Origin: Pectinatus frisingensis
GTDB taxonomy: Bacteria > Bacillota > Negativicutes > Selenomonadales > Selenomonadaceae
DNA: 46,811 bases
Direction: 5' to 3'
NCBI RefSeq assembly: GCF_015732285.1
Contig: NZ_WIQU01000002.1
Location: forward strand, 1-46,811
The notes under the pieces were generated by a model. The model was not told where the DNA came from. It saw nothing but the letters and a program-made list of their open reading frames with translations, and ran no database searches. Below are positions 43,529 to 46,811 of the stretch, piece by piece (position 1 is the stretch's first letter; each line of letters starts with the position of its first letter). The position numbers and the translations under genes are program-made.

Positions 43529-44584
43529 ATGAATTTTATCTCTAAAAAGAATGTAAAAATTCTTTCTACTGTTTTATGTATAACACTTACTTTTTCCACT
43601 ACTTCCATTACATTTGCCGATAGCACCATAACCACAGGCACTACATTGTCAACAGCCAGTGATATTTCTGATAGCAATGCCGTGCAGGACAAATTAGCCT
43701 CTGTAGAAAAAGCCGTGTATGGGACCACCCAGACGGGGGCCATAATTGATCGTATTAATAAATTAGAACAAGATTATTATGGGACATCTAAAAACGGTAA
43801 CTTGGTCGACCGCATCAATAACATATATGCACAAATCTTCACTAATACCTATTCTCCCTCAGCAATAGCCCAAATGAATGGTATTGAATGGTCGTTAATG
43901 CATCAGGTCTCAATGCACCCTATAGGACAACGTTTATCCGATCTTGAAACCATGCTTTATGGGAAACCCAAGAGTGGTACATATTATAGCCGTATGTTGT
44001 CATTAGGCAACGCTGCTTTTGGCAGTTCACAACAAGCTATTCCACTTTCACATACACTTGTCCCTGCTAATACACTCATAAAGATCAAACTCGTCACTCC
44101 ACTCAATTCTGAAACGATGAAAGCCGGAGATGAAGTAAAATATCAAGTAGCTGAAGATGTTATTTATAATGGCAGCATGGTTTTTGCCGCTGGTGGACTT
44201 GGTGAAGGTACTGTGACCAGCGTGAGCTCTGCTAAAAATTTTGGCCGCGATGGAAAAATCGGTATAGACTTTGCCAAAACGCAGGCTTTTGACGGAACAA
44301 TAGTAGACACCATTCTGGGTGAGAAAGCAAAAAAAGAAATGAAATCGGAGGCCATGGCCGCCGGTGCCAGTGTTGCCGGTATGGTATTATTAGGCCCTAT
44401 AGGCATCGTTGGCGGTGTTTTTGTCAAAGGGAAAAATATAAATCTTCCTGCCGGTACTGAATTATTTATCCAAACAAAATCAGATATTACTCTTTATGGC
44501 ACTCCGGCCAACAGTACCTCTTCCAATAATACACTAAATTCAACAGCTCAGACAGTGACCCAAACTAGTTCCTCAGCGGAATAG
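43529..44584 (+). CDS. Secreted repeat protein with glycine-rich hydrophobic segment, unknown function
   Basis: A 351-residue protein with a clear signal peptide (about residues 1-27, ending TSITFADS). Residues about 55-170 hold three or four copies of a roughly 36-residue unit with the pattern YG(T/S/K)..(T/K)(N/S)G...DRI (VEKAVYGTTQTGAIIDRINK, then DYYGTSKNGNLVDRINN, and LYGKPKSGTYYSRM). Residues about 180-325 form a beta-rich domain with NTLIKIKLVTPL and a hydrophobic Gly/Ala segment (AGASVAGMVLLGPIGIVGGV). The Ser/Thr/Asn-rich tail ends at TAG, but the frame continues (see 44585-44683). Start ATG has AAGGGTG 6 bases upstream. Exported, function unknown. Confidence 0.78.
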   Translation: MNFISKKNVKILSTVLCITLTFSTTSITFADSTITTGTTLSTASDISDSNAVQDKLASVEKAVYGTTQTGAIIDRINKLEQDYYGTSKNGNLVDRINNIYAQIFTNTYSPSAIAQMNGIEWSLMHQVSMHPIGQRLSDLETMLYGKPKSGTYYSRMLSLGNAAFGSSQQAIPLSHTLVPANTLIKIKLVTPLNSETMKAGDEVKYQVAEDVIYNGSMVFAAGGLGEGTVTSVSSAKNFGRDGKIGIDFAKTQAFDGTIVDTILGEKAKKEMKSEAMAAGASVAGMVLLGPIGIVGGVFVKGKNINLPAGTELFIQTKSDITLYGTPANSTSSNNTLNSTAQTVTQTSSSAE

Positions 44585-44683
44585 CAGGAGCATGTTGATC
44601 CTTACGATGATACTCCGGCAGTATTATCAAGTACAGCTGATTTAATTCAATATAATAATACTTCCGACCAAAATCAAAAATGA
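44585..44683 (+). pseudogene. In-frame continuation beyond an amber codon
   Basis: After TAG at 44582-44584 the same frame stays open for 32 codons (starting QEHVDPYDDTPAVLSS) to TGA at 44681-44683. Its Ser/Thr/Asn/Gln/Asp-rich composition continues that of the tail before TAG. A change of CAG to TAG would explain it, as would a natural stop followed by fortuitous sequence. Confidence 0.4.
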
Positions 44684-44721
44684 TTGATAATATAAATATC
44701 CAATTTTTATTGTACTAATTA

Positions 44722-44750
44722 TTGACAATAAATGAATATAATGATATATT
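44722..44750 (+). promoter_or_regulatory. Promoter of the YeeE-TusA operon
   Basis: TTGACA (44722-44727), 17-base spacer, TATATT (44745-44750). Transcription should start near 44757, about 98 bases before the first gene. Confidence 0.7.
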
Positions 44751-44755
44751 ATCAA

Positions 44756-44826
44756 CTAATGACAAGCTCATTAGAAAACTAAAGGCTTGGAAAGGCAGAT
44801 ATTTTCTGCTTTTCCAAGCCTTTTTT
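44756..44826 (+). terminator. Leader hairpin and intrinsic terminator (candidate attenuator)
   Basis: A perfect 7-bp hairpin CTAATGA-CAAGC-TCATTAG (44756-44774) is followed by a 19-bp stem (44781-44799 with 44805-44823, one G-U pair, 5-base loop) running into T6. It lies between the promoter and the first gene at 44855, with no room for another promoter downstream, so expression needs read-through. Confidence 0.8.
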
Positions 44827-44854
44827 GTTTTCAGGCATATCAAGGGGGTACAAA

Positions 44855-45520
44855 ATGAATCAATCATTATCATCACTGGCTGCTGCCAGAAGGAATCATA
44901 AAACAAAGCACAATCAGCTTCCTTGGGGAATAGTCGTGTTAGCTGCAATTATCGGTATCGCTTTCTTCTTATTTGCAAATGTTCCCCAAGCTGCAATTAT
45001 GTGGGCATTTGGCATAATCATCGGATTTACATTGCAAAGATCCCGCTTTTGTTTTACCGCATCCATGCGAGATCCAGTCTTGACCGGCAGCACATCTTTG
45101 ACCAAAGCAGTGTTATTGGCAATTGGTGTAGCTTCCATTGGCTTTGCTTATATTCAACATTCTGCTGCTGTCAGTGGTTTGCCAATTCCAGGTAATATTT
45201 CGCCGGTAGGTCCGAACACAGCTATTGGCGCTGCTATGTTCGGTATTGGCATGGTCATTGCCGGAGGGTGCGCTTCCGGCACATTAATGCGTGTAGGAGA
45301 AGGGTTCTTAATTCAGATAATAACTTTAATTTTTTTTATCATCGGTTCACTTTGGGGCGCACATGATTTCGGCTGGTGGACAGCCAATATCATTCCTAAA
45401 ACCAAAATATTCTTACCGACGCTTATTGGCTGGATTCCTGCTTTAGTAATTCAGTTCGGATTCTTAATAGGATTATATGTTTTAGCAAACAAATATGGTA
45501 AAAGATCAGATAAAATTTAA
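44855..45520 (+). CDS. YeeE/YedE-family sulfur (or selenium) transporter, N-terminal half type
   Basis: A 221-residue membrane protein with about five helices. It carries the family motifs QRSRFCFTASMRD (C66) and GGCASGTLMRVGEGF (C139), which belong to the first half of full-length YeeE/YedE proteins. TsuA, the studied member, imports thiosulfate through a pore lined with conserved Cys. The start ATG has AAGGGGG upstream; codons upstream of it are inside the terminator. It is followed by tusA and a second YeeE/YedE gene that carries the other half of the motifs, so the pair may act as one transporter. Substrate (thiosulfate, other sulfur forms or selenium) cannot be fixed. Confidence 0.85.
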   Translation: MNQSLSSLAAARRNHKTKHNQLPWGIVVLAAIIGIAFFLFANVPQAAIMWAFGIIIGFTLQRSRFCFTASMRDPVLTGSTSLTKAVLLAIGVASIGFAYIQHSAAVSGLPIPGNISPVGPNTAIGAAMFGIGMVIAGGCASGTLMRVGEGFLIQIITLIFFIIGSLWGAHDFGWWTANIIPKTKIFLPTLIGWIPALVIQFGFLIGLYVLANKYGKRSDKI

Positions 45521-45533
45521 GGAGATAATTGAT

Positions 45534-45755
45534 ATGTCAGAATATACACTGGATTGTCTTGGAGAAATATGTCCTGTTCCTTTAATAAAAACACAAAAGA
45601 AATTAGCTGCATTAAACAAAAATGATATTCTCATCGTATCCATTGACCATAGTTGTGCTATGAAAAACATTCCTGAATGGGCTAGAAAAGAGGGCCACAA
45701 TGTGGAAATAGAAGAAATAAACGATGGAGAATGGGAAATATATATAGAAAAATAA
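45534..45755 (+). CDS. TusA-family sulfurtransferase
   Basis: A 73-residue TusA-like protein of normal length. The active Cys13 lies in LGEICPVPLIKT, with a second Cys8 before it and Cys at about 41 in DHSCAMKNIPEW, typical of the SirA/YedF/TsuB group. It carries sulfur as a persulfide from the transporter or a desulfurase to an acceptor. Start is ATG 45534 with AAGGAG upstream, 13 bases after the first transporter gene; longer frames run into that gene. The gene order transporter half, tusA, transporter half puts it directly at the mouth of the pathway. Selenium handling (YedF-like) is the alternative. Confidence 0.9.
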   Translation: MSEYTLDCLGEICPVPLIKTQKKLAALNKNDILIVSIDHSCAMKNIPEWARKEGHNVEIEEINDGEWEIYIEK

Positions 45756-45765
45756 GGAGACCCGT

Positions 45766-46293
45766 ATGGACAACACTTCTTTATATGCAAAATTACTCAA
45801 AAATCCCTGGAGTTACACGACAGGTGCAATTATTTTAGGTATGGCAAATATTACCATGCTCAGCATTACCGGCAGTGCTTGGGGTGTCACAACGCCATTT
45901 TCATACTGGGGTGCATGGTTTTATCAAATTTTAGGTGGACAACCCGATACATGGTTTTATTTCTCGCAAAAAACACATGCCGCAGCTATTACCGCCGGTT
46001 TTTGGAATAACGGTCATTCAGTTTCCAATATTGGTATAATTTTTGGTGCTTTTTTAGCGACATTGCTCGCATCACAATTTAAAATAAAAAAAATCAAATC
46101 TAAAAAACAAATCTTTGGTGCCATCCTCGGCGGCCTCTTAATGGGATATGGTGCCCGCATAGCTTTTGGCTGTAATATCGGAGCACTTTTCAGCGGAACA
46201 GCTTCCATGTCCCTGCATGGCTGGGTATTCATGCTCTTCATTTTCATCGGCGCTATTATTGGCAGCAAATTACTGACAAAATACTTTATCTAA
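45766..46293 (+). CDS. YeeE/YedE-family transporter, C-terminal half type
   Basis: A 175-residue membrane protein with about four helices. It has LLMGYGARIAFGCNIGALFSG (C136) and SLHGWVF, motifs of the second half of YeeE/YedE proteins, plus a long TTPFSYWGAWFY region. With the first half encoded 246 bases upstream, all signature Cys motifs of a full transporter are present across the two genes. AAGGAG precedes the ATG, 10 bases after tusA. I infer a heteromeric or split sulfur transporter in the cytoplasmic membrane. Confidence 0.85.
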   Translation: MDNTSLYAKLLKNPWSYTTGAIILGMANITMLSITGSAWGVTTPFSYWGAWFYQILGGQPDTWFYFSQKTHAAAITAGFWNNGHSVSNIGIIFGAFLATLLASQFKIKKIKSKKQIFGAILGGLLMGYGARIAFGCNIGALFSGTASMSLHGWVFMLFIFIGAIIGSKLLTKYFI

Positions 46294-46327
46294 AATACTT
46301 AACCATTTTTTATTGTGAGGTTCCTTA

Positions 46328-46811
46328 ATGAAGAAAAAACATGCATACTATGATATCATAATTATCGGTGGCGGACCGGCCGGTTTAACTGCTGCCATTT
46401 ATACAGGAAGAGCAAAATTAAAAACATTGGTCTTGGAAAAATCATTTATCGGAGGATCAGCTTCATCCAGCAGTGAAATTATCAATTACCCCGGATTCCC
46501 ATCAGGAATAACCGGACTGGCTCTCACAAAATTATTTCATGAACAAGCCAAATTACTCGGTGCAGAATTTAAACTTACTGCTGCTAAAAAAGTAAATTTC
46601 TCCACTCAAAACGACTATACCGTAGATACCTTCCGCACCATTTACCATGCCAAGTCAATAATCATCACCGCGGGAGGAATTCCCTGTCTTACCAATGCAA
46701 AAAACGAGGAAAAATTCCTTTTTGATAAGGGCATTTCCTTTTGTGCCACCTGTGATGCCGCAGCCTGTGAAAATAAAACAATTTTGGTCGTCGGCAGTGG
46801 TAATGCCGCTT
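46328..46811 (+). CDS. Thioredoxin reductase-like flavoprotein (partial at window end)
   Basis: The first 161 codons of a pyridine nucleotide-disulfide oxidoreductase; the window ends inside the gene. FAD motif IIIGGGPAGLTAA at residues 11-23, IINYPGFP at 51-58, and a redox-active CATC at 139-142 (CATCDA) followed by the NAD(P) motif opening ILVVGSGNAA. This is the layout of thioredoxin reductase. The ATG at 46328 has GAGG about 8 bases upstream and lies 34 bases after the second transporter gene, so it is the fourth gene of the sulfur operon. It may reduce the persulfide on TusA or release sulfide (inference); a general thioredoxin reductase is the alternative. Confidence 0.85.
   Translation, partial: MKKKHAYYDIIIIGGGPAGLTAAIYTGRAKLKTLVLEKSFIGGSASSSSEIINYPGFPSGITGLALTKLFHEQAKLLGAEFKLTAAKKVNFSTQNDYTVDTFRTIYHAKSIIITAGGIPCLTNAKNEEKFLFDKGISFCATCDAAACENKTILVVGSGNAA

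Noticed and set aside
1-46811. CRISPR arrays, insertion sequences, prophage or replication origin
   Set aside because: No regularly spaced repeats, transposase or integrase genes, phage structural genes or DnaA-box clusters were seen.

Overview
The window reads as chromosomal DNA of a low-GC, anaerobic-type Firmicute. I infer a member of the Negativicutes, from AT-rich intergenic DNA, strong purine-rich Shine-Dalgarno sites, frequent UUG starts, a futalosine-type menaquinone gene set, a three-gene glutamate synthase, CobD/PduX and a mannitol-type PTS. No rRNA, prophage, transposase or CRISPR array is visible, so placement below class level is not supported.

Layout. (1) 1-6600: a small exported protein of unknown function, then a leftward glutamate synthase operon (separate glutaminase, FMN/Fe-S synthase, and GXGXG domain fused to the FAD/Fe-S reductase). 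This operon has a consensus promoter, an upstream inverted repeat and an intrinsic terminator inside its leader. (2) 6600-11900: an M23 peptidase and a leftward four-gene futalosine menaquinone operon (two MqnE paralogues, MqnC and a divergent nucleoside phosphorylase). (3) 12000-16850: holA, comEC, comEA and a DUF4931/HIT-like gene. (4) 17000-22700: a MATE/SpoVB-like flippase with a lipid kinase, a stand-alone biotin carboxylase and a Gfo/Idh/MocA oxidoreductase. (5) 22981-26655: addA without addB. (6) 26700-32100: a mosaic hexitol PTS operon (epimerase-like, HxlB-like isomerase, ascorbate-type EIIA, mannitol-type EIICB, MtlD) diverging from its DeoR-family regulator. (7) 32200-36400: a long FtsA-like protein with C-terminal repeats, tRNA-Pro(GGG), pdxK and ridA. 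(8) 36380-42300: a nucleotide-sugar operon (ugd, rfbA, rfbC, rfbB) with the cobalamin side-chain genes pduX and cobD inserted in it. (9) 42400-46811: a TSCPD protein, a PHP phosphoesterase that appears to start at AUU, a secreted repeat protein apparently cut by an in-frame amber codon, and a sulfur-transport operon (YeeE/YedE half, TusA, YeeE/YedE half, thioredoxin-reductase-like) behind a promoter-proximal terminator.

The most unusual points are: two operons (glt and the YeeE/YedE operon) whose only visible promoter lies upstream of a strong intrinsic terminator; the hybrid PTS/epimerase/isomerase operon, which suggests catabolism of a hexitol other than mannitol or an unusual ketohexose-phosphate route; a YeeE-type transporter split into two genes around tusA; the paired mqnE genes with a phosphorylase carrying an Asn at the base-recognition position; and candidate non-AUG (AUU/AUA) starts. 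All functional assignments are from recognising family motifs by eye; no database search was run.
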